From contig JAFYFR010000049.1 in the NCBI GenBank assembly GCA_017543645.1, positions 1 to 25,767 of the forward strand: 25,767 bases of DNA, read 5' to 3'. The translations under genes and the position numbers were made by a program. Of the stretch, positions 15,811 through 24,553 are shown in pieces. The notes under the pieces were generated by a model that did not search any database, was not told the DNA's origin, and saw only the letters and a program-made list of their open reading frames with translations. Source of the DNA: Bacteroidales bacterium. GTDB lineage: Bacteria; Bacteroidota; Bacteroidia; Bacteroidales; UBA3824. Every line of letters starts with the position of its first letter. Position 1 is the stretch's first letter.

Positions 15811-17946
15811 TCATTTAGGATATTCGATACGCGCATGGTAAATATTCATGAGCTTTTCTTTGAAAAGCTCTTTTACCGTATCTATATCGCGGAATGTGAG
15901 GTTGGTGTTGTCGAACTGTTTTTGGGCAATCTGGTTGTTAACAATGTTTTCCACAAGGTTGCCGATGGTAGAGGTGTCGTATTTTTTGAGACTGCGCGAC
16001 GCCGCCTCTATCGAGTCTGCCATCATCACCACGGCGTTTTCTTTGTTGAGCGGACGCGGACCCGGATATGTGAACTTTGCATCACAGTCCTCGTCGGGAT
16101 GCTCGTTTTTATACATTTTGTAAAAATACCCAGCCTTGGTAGTGCCGTGGTGGGTCTTGATAAAGTCAATAATCTGAATTGGAAGCTTGTTCGACTTGGC
16201 TATGTCAACACCTTTAATTACGTGGTTAATAATAATTTCGGCACTTTTGAGGTTATCCAACTTGTCGTGAGGATTAATACCAGTTACCTGATTTTCAGTA
16301 AAATACATAGGTGCGGTAAGCTTGCCTATATCGTGATACAGCGCACCAGTGCGGGCAAGGTGCGGGTTGCCGCCGATTTTGAAAATAGCAGCCTCGGCAA
16401 GATTGGCCACCTGCATACAGTGCTGGAATGTTCCGGGAGCCTCCTCAGCCAAACGCCTCAGCAAAGGACGGTTGCTGTCGGCAAGTTCTACCAAGGTAAC
16501 GTCGCTTAGCAGTCCGAACACCTTTTCGAACAGATATATAACAGGATAAGCCAAAAGCAGCAGCATACTGTTGATGCCGAGGTCGATAAGCGTTGTCCAG
16601 TTGGTCTCGTTGATATTGCCGTTGTACATAAACTCAAAGCTCAGATACACAAGCGCATAAAGCACAAAACATATAAACGACGTGCGGAAAACAAGTCCAC
16701 GTCGGTTGATCTGCTCTAACGAAATAATCATAAAGTATCCCGGCACAAACTGCATCACAAAATATTCAAACGAGTTGGGTACAACAAAACCCGTTGCCAC
16801 ACAGGTCATTATATGGAAAAACAACGCTGTGCGGGTATCGAAAAACGTCTTTATTATCAACGCCAACAGCAAAAACGGCACTACCCAGATGCTGAACGGA
16901 TTGTATCTGATAACCAGACTCATACCCACAATCACGGCTGTCATAAGGCAGAGTATCAGTAGAGAATATTTGGTCTGGTAAAAAATTTCCCGGCGGAACG
17001 TCCTCAAAAACAGATATATAAGCGTAAAAAACAGCACAAAGACAATAGCCTGGCCAAGAAAAGTGTAGTTGTAGCCCGCACCATGGTCGCTCTGCTCGTA
17101 CTCGCGCCGCAACGATTCGAGAATCCTGAACTCCTCCTCGTTTACCATCTCGCCCTGAAAAATAATTCGCTGCCCCTGCTGAACAATGCCCCGCGTAAGC
17201 GAAATATTGTTGATATTCTCGTTCAGCACTTTCTGCGTGGTAGCATCGTCGTAGTTGATATTCTGCTCAAGCCATTGATTCGGATTAAGCCCCTCCACAA
17301 TTTTTTCAAGATTCTTGAACTCCTCGGAGCTCATCTTGCCCGCCGATTCAGACATAAACGCCCTCATGCAGTTTTTGATGTAGAGATAAGCTGTTTTGGT
17401 GGTAAACACCTCCGACGAAGGCTTTTGCGTGGTCATTGTGCCGTCTTTGATAAGTATAACGCGGTCTTTGATAGAAGTGCCGTTGGGCAGCGACTCGCTT
17501 TCGAGAATGCCGTTCTGATATACAAACGAAAGGGCGTTGTATATGGTGTTGCGGAAATTATGATAAAGGTCGCTGCTGCTTATAAGTGTGTCGTTGATAG
17601 TGTCGGTACGTCCCAAATGCTCCTTCATAAGGGCGTTGTAACTGCGCAGGAAATGCTCGATATTAGCCACAAGCACATGGTTGTCCTTGTTGAAATAGTG
17701 TTTAGTATCCTGAATAAGAGTGTTTTTGTCGTCTTCGATCTCCGCCGCCGACTTGTATATGGCAAAGTCGAAAGGCGCGATAAGGTTCTCGTGCTTCCAC
17801 GGACTGCCTTTCTGATACTCGTATTTGAATTTACCCTCCTTAGGCAGGGCAAACAATATCACCACCACCGCCGCAACATAAATCAGAATCCTGAATATGC
17901 CCGACCATGTATTTATCAACGATAGGTTATTTCTGCTTCTTTCCAT
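15811..17946 (-). CDS. pgpH: 7TMR-HD family phosphohydrolase (PgpH/YqfF type, probable c-di-AMP phosphodiesterase)
   Basis: A 711-residue membrane enzyme. Order of parts: one N-terminal helix (IFRILIYVAAVVVILFAL), an extracytoplasmic region of about 270 residues matching the 7TM-HD extracellular domain, seven hydrophobic helices (roughly 310-490), and a cytoplasmic HD domain. The last includes PGTFQHCMQVANLAEAA, GALYHDIGKL (metal-binding H-D near residue 537), MYFTENQ, HHGTTKAGYF and PGPRPLNKENAVVMMADSIEAASR. These match Listeria PgpH and Bacillus YqfF, which hydrolyse cyclic di-AMP; that specificity here is inferred. I chose ATG 17944-17946 over an in-frame start at 18006 because a -7 box lies between them. 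The 3' end abuts pyrI with no gap. Confidence 0.92.
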   Translation of the reverse strand: MERSRNNLSLINTWSGIFRILIYVAAVVVILFALPKEGKFKYEYQKGSPWKHENLIAPFDFAIYKSAAEIEDDKNTLIQDTKHYFNKDNHVLVANIEHFLRSYNALMKEHLGRTDTINDTLISSSDLYHNFRNTIYNALSFVYQNGILESESLPNGTSIKDRVILIKDGTMTTQKPSSEVFTTKTAYLYIKNCMRAFMSESAGKMSSEEFKNLEKIVEGLNPNQWLEQNINYDDATTQKVLNENINNISLTRGIVQQGQRIIFQGEMVNEEEFRILESLRREYEQSDHGAGYNYTFLGQAIVFVLFFTLIYLFLRTFRREIFYQTKYSLLILCLMTAVIVGMSLVIRYNPFSIWVVPFLLLALIIKTFFDTRTALFFHIMTCVATGFVVPNSFEYFVMQFVPGYFMIISLEQINRRGLVFRTSFICFVLYALVYLSFEFMYNGNINETNWTTLIDLGINSMLLLLAYPVIYLFEKVFGLLSDVTLVELADSNRPLLRRLAEEAPGTFQHCMQVANLAEAAIFKIGGNPHLARTGALYHDIGKLTAPMYFTENQVTGINPHDKLDNLKSAEIIINHVIKGVDIAKSNKLPIQIIDFIKTHHGTTKAGYFYKMYKNEHPDEDCDAKFTYPGPRPLNKENAVVMMADSIEAASRSLKKYDTSTIGNLVENIVNNQIAQKQFDNTNLTFRDIDTVKELFKEKLMNIYHARIEYPK

Positions 17947-17973
17947 TACAATTGTGTTCGCATAAAATGTAAG

Positions 17974-17981
17974 CAAAGGTA
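17974..17981 (-). promoter_or_regulatory. -7 box for the 7TMR-HD gene
   Basis: Minus-strand TACCTTTG fits TAnnTTTG and lies 27 bp upstream of the chosen start, in the 82-bp gap after the LRR-CHAT gene. There is no clear -33 element at 19 bp; read-through from the LRR-CHAT gene is also possible. Confidence 0.45.
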
Positions 17982-18028
17982 ATAAGAAAAAATAGAAAGG
18001 ATGCACACAAACGGAAAATATTTTGTTT

Positions 18029-21000
18029 TTATTCCACTCCGTCCACCATCACAAACGCCGCCCACTTGCGCGGGTCTTGATATTTTTTGCGCAAAAATTC
18101 TTGCGCCGAGATGAACGCCTCGCGTTTGCTCTTGCCGTTGACAAGGTTTTTGTAAAACTCTGTCATCAAGTCTTTTGTGGCGTTGTCGTCCACTTTCCAT
18201 AGGCTCATTACTATGGTATGCGCGCCAGCCTTCTTGAAGCCACGCTGCAATCCAAACACGCCTTCGCTCGTTACCTCGCCCAAACCTGTCTGACAGGCGG
18301 AGAGAACAACCAAATCAAGACCTTTGAAATCGAGGCGGGAGATTTCTTTGGCGGTGAGGATGCCGTCGTCAACGCCTTCGGGAATGTCCTTGCGCTTTTT
18401 GGGGTCGAGGGCTGAATTGGCTCCGGCAAAGAGAAGCCCGGACTGACTGAGTGTGATGTCCTCTCTTTCGTAACTATTTACCACGGTATCTTTTGGCTGG
18501 TAGAATCCGTGCGTGGAAATAAGCATATTGCCGATGCCTTGTCCCGAAAGTTTCTTGAACAATTCTTCCGTGGCGGTAATGCCGGTGGTATTGTCAACTA
18601 ACTGGTAATCGGCTTCTTTGAGAATTTTGCTTACCGCTTCGTACTCCAATTGGCTGCCGGGCAGGAAGGTAACGCCGCTGCGCAATGTGCTGTCTTCGAT
18701 AATAGGCACATCGCGGAAGGCAACGGTGATGCTGTCGGAAAATTCCTTCAAATCCAGCCAGTCGCCTTTGCCAAAATTGTATTTTATGCCGCCAAACACT
18801 GCGGCGGTTTTTGTGGTTTTGGATTTGCCGTTGTTCAACGCCAAAAGCCGAGTGGACGATATGCGGTAGATTTTGTATTTTTGGGAGATGGTGCGGTGTT
18901 CGTCGATTGGTGCGTATTCTATGGCGATGTTGTAGAGCTGCCACGAGGGTGAGAAATAGACCTTGCCGTCGGTGGAAAAATACTGTTCAAGGGGTTTCCA
19001 AACGGCGTTGTAGACATCAGTATTGGAATAATAGGTATCTTTGATTTTGGAGAAATCACTGAGGGATATTAGTTTTGGTGAGTCAAAATCCCGTTTCAGC
19101 ACCAAGGCGAAAAGGCTGTCGGCATCATTGAAGAAAAACTCGATGGCACAATCTTTTTTTCCAAGAGAGTTCTTTACCATTTGCCAATCAACCTTCATAT
19201 AGTTGGTAATGTCGGCAATCTGCGAGGAGCGTTGCATTAGGTTGTTTTCAAGCAGTTCGGAGAGGATTCTTAGATCTTCTCTTTTGGCTGAATCAGTATC
19301 CATCTGCAACCGATATTGCTTCAGCTTATAAAAATCGTCAATAAGCTTTTGGTCTTTGGAGTTAATAATTACTGAGGAGAGACTCTGTTCCGACGACAGC
19401 AGTAGTCCTTTACTTACCAGCAGCGAGTTGTATGCCATACATATCGACTCATTATTGGACAGACGAGTGCATATTTTCACTATGTTGTCAAAAGATAGTT
19501 GGTGTTCCTGCCAATAGGAGCTGCGCTGATAGGAGTTCATAAACGTGAAGTTCCGTTTCAACTTGTCAAACTCGTATATGAAAGATTTTTTGTAATAGGT
19601 ATAAGCTCCTGTCCATGCGTTGCGATTGTAATAAAAATCACCCATGATAGAAAACAAGGTGGGTTCATTCTTGAACGATTCAAAATCTAGATAATTAAGT
19701 GGATTATCAGTAAAAGGGAAATTATTTATTCTATAATATAAATAACATTTTTGTATATCCAATATGATATCATCGGTTAAACTGCAAAATAGCCCAAAGT
19801 TCTCGTGGGGAGGAAGCCCAAGAAAAACTCCACTATTATCATCATAAAATGGATTCTTATTTTGCATAAAGTTTCTTTTGAACAGCAAATCCCAATAATA
19901 TAACCAACTATATTCATCACATCTTTGATGATAATCAAACATATCTATACCTGATTGTATTTTATATGTAATGTCATAACCTTTTAAATAATTATAAAAA
20001 GGGAAACGTTCCAACAGAATTTCATTGGCTTTTCCATCTTGATGAAGATTGAGATAAGCTTCAGCACTTTGGAGCAACAGCAATGAGGAGTAACGAATAA
20101 AATCCTTGTTTTGCAATGTGTCTACTACCCCTGCCTTAAAACTATTTTCATACTTTTTCATTATCAAATCAAATCCTTCTTGGCTATAATGAAGCATACG
20201 TTCAAAATCGCCAATCGTGGAATAATATTCCGCTATTGATTTGTATACACTAAAATGATTGAATCCACTTAGTTTGGCAGACTTTAAAATATCTATCGCT
20301 TTTTGGCAATATTCATGAATCAAGTCGAAACGATCCTGATATTTGTAGTAATCTATCAAACATTTGTATACCAATAAATTGGTGGTAGACGAAGTATCAA
20401 TATCACTTTTTACTAATGCAGGATAAGAAAAAACACTTTCTTCAATCACCTTAACACTTACGGGAATGGTGACGGTTTCGAGTGAGGGGCAATCGTAAAA
20501 AGCACCCATTTCTATATGTTCCACCCCGTCTTCGATTGTTACCGACTTTAATTTTTTACAATGCTTAAATGCACCATTTCCAATCAATTTTACACTTCCG
20601 GGAATGGTGATGGATTCAAGATTTTCACAAGAGGAAAACGCAGATACTCCTATTCTTTCCACACCATTTCCGATTGTTACATATTTAAGTTTCTTACATC
20701 CATTAAACGTACCATCCGAAATATTTTTGACACTGCCTGGAATGGAAACCGATTCAAGGTTATCACAGTTCAGGAACACTTCTTCACCAACTTTTTCAAC
20801 GCCGTTTTCAATTGAGACAGATTTTAAACTTACAAAATCTTCAAACATCCGATTCCCGATTATTCTTATATGTCCGGGAATCGTGATAGAATCAAGTTCT
20901 ACCTGCCAACCATTGAAAGCTCCAGTGGTAATATTGACAACACTTTTGGGAATCACAAACTTAGTAAATAATCGTGGTACATGCAGTAATACAGTTGTAT

Positions 21001-23701
21001 CAGAATTGAAACAATAATTTTGCTCGTATGGTTCAAAAGCATCAATACATTTTTGGATACTTTCGGGAAATACTATATTTTCTAAGTTGTTACAACTTGC
21101 AAATGCCTTATCCAGTATTGCTTCTACACCGTTTCCGATTGTTACATTTTTTAGGTTCCCACATTTCTCAAACGCATAGGTTTCAATTGTTTTGACACTT
21201 CCAGGAATGGTGATGGATTCAAGATTTGAACATCCACTGAAGGCACGATAAGAAATACGAACAACGCTTTCGGGAATAGAAAACTCCTTGACAGATTGTG
21301 GCACTCGTACTAAAATAGTGGAATCAGCATTGTACAACAATAGATTCTTGCAATCTGAAAACGCATTACTATTACATTTAAATTGAACACTTTCGGGAAT
21401 ACTAATAGATTCTATGTTATAACAATCTTCAAATGCTCCATTATCTATTGATTTCACGCCATTTTCGATTGTTACTGATTTTAAGTTCTCGCAACTCGAA
21501 AATGCTTGATGGCCGATTTTCTTGACACTACCAGGAATGGTGATGGATTCAAGCGAACAAAATGCAAACGCCGAATTATCAATTTCTTCAACGCCGTTTT
21601 CGATTATTACAGATTTTAAGTTCCCACAACGATTAAATGCGCCTAAGCCGATTTTCTTGACACTACCAGGAATGGTAACAGATTCAAGATTGGAACACTC
21701 AGCAAACGCACGAAAACCTATATTTTCTACACCGTATTCAATTGTTAAACATCTGAGATTCTCACATTCCTTACAATCATCTATTTTTTTCATATTTCCA
21801 GAAATGGTGACGGATTCAAGACCTGCACATTTAATGATATTGTAATTGTTCTTAATAACTCCATTATATTCAGTAGTATCCGCATTGAACAAAAATACGT
21901 TATCGCATCCCGCAAAATCCTCCTCCCAAATTTCTCTGACACTCTCTGGTATAAATACAGAATCAAGATTTGTACATCCATAAAAAGCTTGAAAACCTAT
22001 TTCTTCCACGCCGTCTTCGATTGTTACTGATTTTAGGTTTACGCATCGCAAAAATGCTGCATTGCCGACTGTCTTGACACTACCAGGAATGGTGATGGAT
22101 TCTAGGTTGGCGCAATCACTGAATGCACCATCACGAATAGTAACAACACTTTTAGGAATAGAAAACATCTTGACTGATTGGGGCACATGCAGCAATTCCG
22201 TGGTGTCAACATCATACAACAAACGATTTTCATAATCAGGGAACGCTTTTTCCCCAATGCGTCTGACTCCGGTGGGTATTATGATGTCAGAAAGGTTGTT
22301 ACATGATTCAAACGCATAATCATCTATTTCTGAAACTCCGACTCCAAAGGTTACAGATTGTAAACTGGTGCATCCAGAAAATGCACGTTCCCCTATTTCC
22401 TCAATACTTTCGGGAAAAGTGATTTTAGTAAGGCAATTACAACCACGAAAAGCATAATCATCGATTTTTTCAACTCCGTTTTTCAAATTCAGAGTCTTCA
22501 AATTATCACATTCCTGAAAAGCATATTTTGCTATAGTTTTAACGCTGCCAGGTATGATAATTGATTCAAGTTTTTTGCATCTCCAAAACGCACCTATTCC
22601 TATTGCCTTAACACTGCTGGGAATGGTGACGGATTTAAGGTTTTCACAAATTGAAAAGGCATAGTCTTCAATCTTCTCAACTCCGTTAGCTATGGTTATT
22701 TCATAGAGATTTCCGCATCCTTGAAAGGCATATTCTCCAATCTCTTTAACTGATTTGGGAATGGAGATTGATTTTAATCCTGAACAATTATGAAACATTC
22801 TGGGAGCTATTTGTTCCAAGTTGTTTGGAAGTTTTACCGTTTTAAGATTCTTACACGCCCAAAAAGCCGATTCTCCAATTTTTTTAACACTATTGGGAAT
22901 TGTCAGCAACGTAAGCCCATCGCAATACGAAAACGCGCCTTCCTCTATTATTTCTACGCTGTTTGGAATGGTTACAGATTTAAGATTATAGCATCCTTGA
23001 AATGAGTATCCCCCAATTCTTTTGACAGATGATGGTATTGTGTATTCCGACAGGTTGGGACAGCTGATTAGTCTTGTCTTGTTGTAACTGAACAGCACAC
23101 CGTCAATAGTGGAAAAAATCTGGTTATTAGGGTCAACTTCAAATTTGCGCAACTTGTAGCATGTACTAAAAGCGCACCCCCTTATCGTAGTTACACTTGA
23201 AGGTATAGAAACAGATTCGATATTAGAACACTCCTCAAATGCCGACTCTTGAATTTCTTTGATATGATTGGGAACTGCAAGTTTAGTTAATTTGTCGCAA
23301 TCGAAAAAAGCTCCATAGCCTATTATTGTAACACTTTCGGGAATTGTATATTCGTCGGTGGCTTTGACAGGAGGGCAGCAGATTATTTTAGATTTGTCCT
23401 TAGAGAACAAAACGCCGTCAATAGAAGTGAAAAAACTGTTCTCAGAATCTACTGAAATTTCTTCCAAGACGGGACAATGTTTGAACATCATGCCTTTTAT
23501 ATTTGTGATGTTCGGTGGAATATAGACTTTTTTCAAGTTTGGACAATCTTTAAAGGCATAATAATCAATTGTGCCTACATCATTTGGTATGGCAATTTCA
23601 GTTATGCTTTTGTCGCCGGTGTAAGTCCAACCTTTGTCCTCTTGCGAGAATACAAACAGAGGAAACAACAAAAAAAATAATATAGCTAAGGTCTTTAACA
23701 T
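18029..23701 (-). CDS. Secreted LRR (BspA-type)-TPR-like-CHAT caspase-family protease protein, 1890 residues
   Basis: One uninterrupted frame encodes three regions. Residues 1-20 are a signal peptide (LKTLAILFFLLFPLFVFSQ), so the protein is exported. About 32-1095 hold some 46 BspA/LRR_5 repeats of about 23 residues, with pattern LxSVTIPxSVxxIGxxAFxxCxN. About 1100-1560 is helical and Tyr-rich with TPR-like pairs (FSVYKSIAEYYSTIGDFERM, LFSIMGDFYYNRNAWTGAYT). About 1580-1888 is a CHAT domain with catalytic His in LISTHGF (near 1729) and catalytic Cys in VLSACQTGLGE (near 1803), then GVFGLQRGFKKAGAHTIVM and SLWKVDD. The dyad is intact. There is no T9SS sorting domain, so periplasmic or membrane-associated action is likely. 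It has a perfect promoter of its own. BspA repeats usually mediate binding; the recognition-then-proteolysis role is inference. Confidence 0.92.
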   Translation of the reverse strand: MLKTLAILFFLLFPLFVFSQEDKGWTYTGDKSITEIAIPNDVGTIDYYAFKDCPNLKKVYIPPNITNIKGMMFKHCPVLEEISVDSENSFFTSIDGVLFSKDKSKIICCPPVKATDEYTIPESVTIIGYGAFFDCDKLTKLAVPNHIKEIQESAFEECSNIESVSIPSSVTTIRGCAFSTCYKLRKFEVDPNNQIFSTIDGVLFSYNKTRLISCPNLSEYTIPSSVKRIGGYSFQGCYNLKSVTIPNSVEIIEEGAFSYCDGLTLLTIPNSVKKIGESAFWACKNLKTVKLPNNLEQIAPRMFHNCSGLKSISIPKSVKEIGEYAFQGCGNLYEITIANGVEKIEDYAFSICENLKSVTIPSSVKAIGIGAFWRCKKLESIIIPGSVKTIAKYAFQECDNLKTLNLKNGVEKIDDYAFRGCNCLTKITFPESIEEIGERAFSGCTSLQSVTFGVGVSEIDDYAFESCNNLSDIIIPTGVRRIGEKAFPDYENRLLYDVDTTELLHVPQSVKMFSIPKSVVTIRDGAFSDCANLESITIPGSVKTVGNAAFLRCVNLKSVTIEDGVEEIGFQAFYGCTNLDSVFIPESVREIWEEDFAGCDNVFLFNADTTEYNGVIKNNYNIIKCAGLESVTISGNMKKIDDCKECENLRCLTIEYGVENIGFRAFAECSNLESVTIPGSVKKIGLGAFNRCGNLKSVIIENGVEEIDNSAFAFCSLESITIPGSVKKIGHQAFSSCENLKSVTIENGVKSIDNGAFEDCYNIESISIPESVQFKCNSNAFSDCKNLLLYNADSTILVRVPQSVKEFSIPESVVRISYRAFSGCSNLESITIPGSVKTIETYAFEKCGNLKNVTIGNGVEAILDKAFASCNNLENIVFPESIQKCIDAFEPYEQNYCFNSDTTVLLHVPRLFTKFVIPKSVVNITTGAFNGWQVELDSITIPGHIRIIGNRMFEDFVSLKSVSIENGVEKVGEEVFLNCDNLESVSIPGSVKNISDGTFNGCKKLKYVTIGNGVERIGVSAFSSCENLESITIPGSVKLIGNGAFKHCKKLKSVTIEDGVEHIEMGAFYDCPSLETVTIPVSVKVIEESVFSYPALVKSDIDTSSTTNLLVYKCLIDYYKYQDRFDLIHEYCQKAIDILKSAKLSGFNHFSVYKSIAEYYSTIGDFERMLHYSQEGFDLIMKKYENSFKAGVVDTLQNKDFIRYSSLLLLQSAEAYLNLHQDGKANEILLERFPFYNYLKGYDITYKIQSGIDMFDYHQRCDEYSWLYYWDLLFKRNFMQNKNPFYDDNSGVFLGLPPHENFGLFCSLTDDIILDIQKCYLYYRINNFPFTDNPLNYLDFESFKNEPTLFSIMGDFYYNRNAWTGAYTYYKKSFIYEFDKLKRNFTFMNSYQRSSYWQEHQLSFDNIVKICTRLSNNESICMAYNSLLVSKGLLLSSEQSLSSVIINSKDQKLIDDFYKLKQYRLQMDTDSAKREDLRILSELLENNLMQRSSQIADITNYMKVDWQMVKNSLGKKDCAIEFFFNDADSLFALVLKRDFDSPKLISLSDFSKIKDTYYSNTDVYNAVWKPLEQYFSTDGKVYFSPSWQLYNIAIEYAPIDEHRTISQKYKIYRISSTRLLALNNGKSKTTKTAAVFGGIKYNFGKGDWLDLKEFSDSITVAFRDVPIIEDSTLRSGVTFLPGSQLEYEAVSKILKEADYQLVDNTTGITATEELFKKLSGQGIGNMLISTHGFYQPKDTVVNSYEREDITLSQSGLLFAGANSALDPKKRKDIPEGVDDGILTAKEISRLDFKGLDLVVLSACQTGLGEVTSEGVFGLQRGFKKAGAHTIVMSLWKVDDNATKDLMTEFYKNLVNGKSKREAFISAQEFLRKKYQDPRKWAAFVMVDGVE
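20417..23608 (-). repeat. About 46 tandem 69-bp BspA-type LRR-coding units
   Basis: Units of about 23 codons are repeated in frame. They often alternate between an IPGSVKxIG form and an IENGVExI form, making a 46-codon dimer. Shorter irregular units containing (D/S)(T/S)T and VPQSVK interrupt the array near residues 500, 607, 800 and 905, and DGVLFS-type units occur twice near the N-terminal end. A 30-bp identical stretch occurs at 21521-21550 and 22073-22102, its last 20 bp also at 21201-21220, which indicates recent internal duplication. Confidence 0.9.
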
Positions 23702-23735
23702 TGTGTAGGTGAGTTAATTTGGTTGCTTAATGATG

Positions 23736-23766
23736 CAAATATAAGTATTTGCCAGTAATTTGCAAA
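23736..23766 (-). promoter_or_regulatory. Promoter of the LRR-CHAT gene, TTTG-N19-TATATTTG
   Basis: On the minus strand TTTG (23763-23766) and TATATTTG (23736-23743) are spaced by exactly 19 bp, a full match to the Bacteroidetes housekeeping promoter. The start point would be near 23729, giving a leader of about 28 nt. Confidence 0.8.
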
Positions 23767-23817
23767 AAATATTTCAGCATGGTTGATAAAAATATAACGA
23801 GGAAACAAAATTTTCAT

Positions 23818-23825
23818 CATATTTG
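23818..23825 (+). promoter_or_regulatory. Possible -7 box for nth
   Basis: CATATTTG matches TAnnTTTG except for the first base and lies 19 bp before the nth ATG at 23845. No -33 element is visible. It points away from the LRR-CHAT promoter without overlapping it. Confidence 0.35.
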
Positions 23826-23844
23826 CATTCCAAAAACACAAACC

Positions 23845-24477
23845 ATGAGCAAATCATTATACCAAGCCGTTACAGGCTATTTTACCCAAACAATGCCCGA
23901 CGCCAAAACGGAACTGAAATACGGAAATCCGTTTCAACTGCTTGTGGCGGTGCGTCTTTCGGCTCAATGCACCGACAAGAGGGTGAATATGGTAACTCCT
24001 GCGCTGTTTGAGCGTTTTCCCGATGCCGAATCGTTGGCGGAAGCGGAGTTCGACGAGGTAATCAAATACACCAAATCTATTTCTTACCCCAATTCAAAAA
24101 CCCGTGACATAATAGCTGCGGCGCAGATAATTGTGGAAAAATTCGGCGGCGCATTACCCAAAACGGTAGAAGAGCTTGAAACGCTTCCCGGGGTAGGCAG
24201 AAAAACCGCAAACGTGGTGGCTTCGGTGCTTTACGGCGCAGAGGTGATGCCGGTAGACACCCACGTGTTCAGGGTGGCAGCGCGCCTCGGACTTACCAAA
24301 AACGCCAAAACACCAATCCAAGCCGAAGAACAGTTAGAAAAAGGTTTTGCACCGGCACTATTAGGACGGGCGCACCATTGGCTGATACTCCACGGACGGT
24401 ATGTATGCACGGCGCGGAATCCCAAATGCGGAGAATGTGGAATATCAAACCTGTGCAAGTATTTCAACCAAAAATAA
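23845..24477 (+). CDS. nth: Endonuclease III (DNA glycosylase/AP lyase)
   Basis: Removes oxidised pyrimidines and cleaves abasic sites in base-excision repair. From ATG 23845 (MSKSLYQAV) the protein has 210 residues, as in E. coli Nth (211). The helix-hairpin-helix LETLPGVGRKTANVVAS carries the catalytic lysine (GRKTA), and MPVDTHVFRVAARLGL carries the catalytic aspartate. The C-terminal cysteines CTARNPKCGECGISNLC follow the C-x6-C-x2-C-x5-C pattern of the [4Fe-4S] cluster. The frame extends upstream to 23749, but those 32 extra residues cross the candidate promoter and lack family similarity, so the shorter start is preferred. It is divergent from the LRR-CHAT gene and convergent with pssA. 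Confidence 0.96.
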   Translation: MSKSLYQAVTGYFTQTMPDAKTELKYGNPFQLLVAVRLSAQCTDKRVNMVTPALFERFPDAESLAEAEFDEVIKYTKSISYPNSKTRDIIAAAQIIVEKFGGALPKTVEELETLPGVGRKTANVVASVLYGAEVMPVDTHVFRVAARLGLTKNAKTPIQAEEQLEKGFAPALLGRAHHWLILHGRYVCTARNPKCGECGISNLCKYFNQK

Positions 24478-24492
24478 TTTAGCCTCAGCAAC

Positions 24493-24525
24493 AAAAAAGG
24501 CGTTTGGAATCATCTCCAAACGCCT
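24493..24525 (-). terminator. Intrinsic terminator between nth and pssA, mainly for pssA
   Basis: A perfect 11-bp stem (AGGCGTTTGGA at 24498-24508, TCCAAACGCCT at 24515-24525) with a 6-nt loop. On the minus strand it is followed by TTTTT, so it terminates pssA. On the plus strand the following bases (CTTGTACAAA) are less T-rich, though it may also end nth, whose stop is 15 bp before the A-run. Confidence 0.85.
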
Positions 24526-24553
24526 CTTGTACAAAATAAATCTCCCTATATAT

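Noticed and set aside
17083..17925. A 280-codon plus-strand frame opposite the 7TMR-HD gene
   Set aside because: Antisense to a gene with clear motifs; its composition is mirror-biased and no domain is recognisable.
17947..18006. N-terminal 20-residue extension of the 7TMR-HD protein
   Set aside because: It crosses a TACCTTTG promoter box, and the family's first membrane helix lies downstream of the later ATG.
20417..23608. Regular repeats suggestive of a CRISPR or other non-coding repeat array
   Set aside because: The period is 69 bp in frame, divergence follows codon positions and the translation is a continuous LRR pattern; there are no constant repeats with unique spacers.
23749..23844. 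N-terminal 32-residue extension of Nth
   Set aside because: Nth from 23845 already has the family length and the extension crosses the promoter region.
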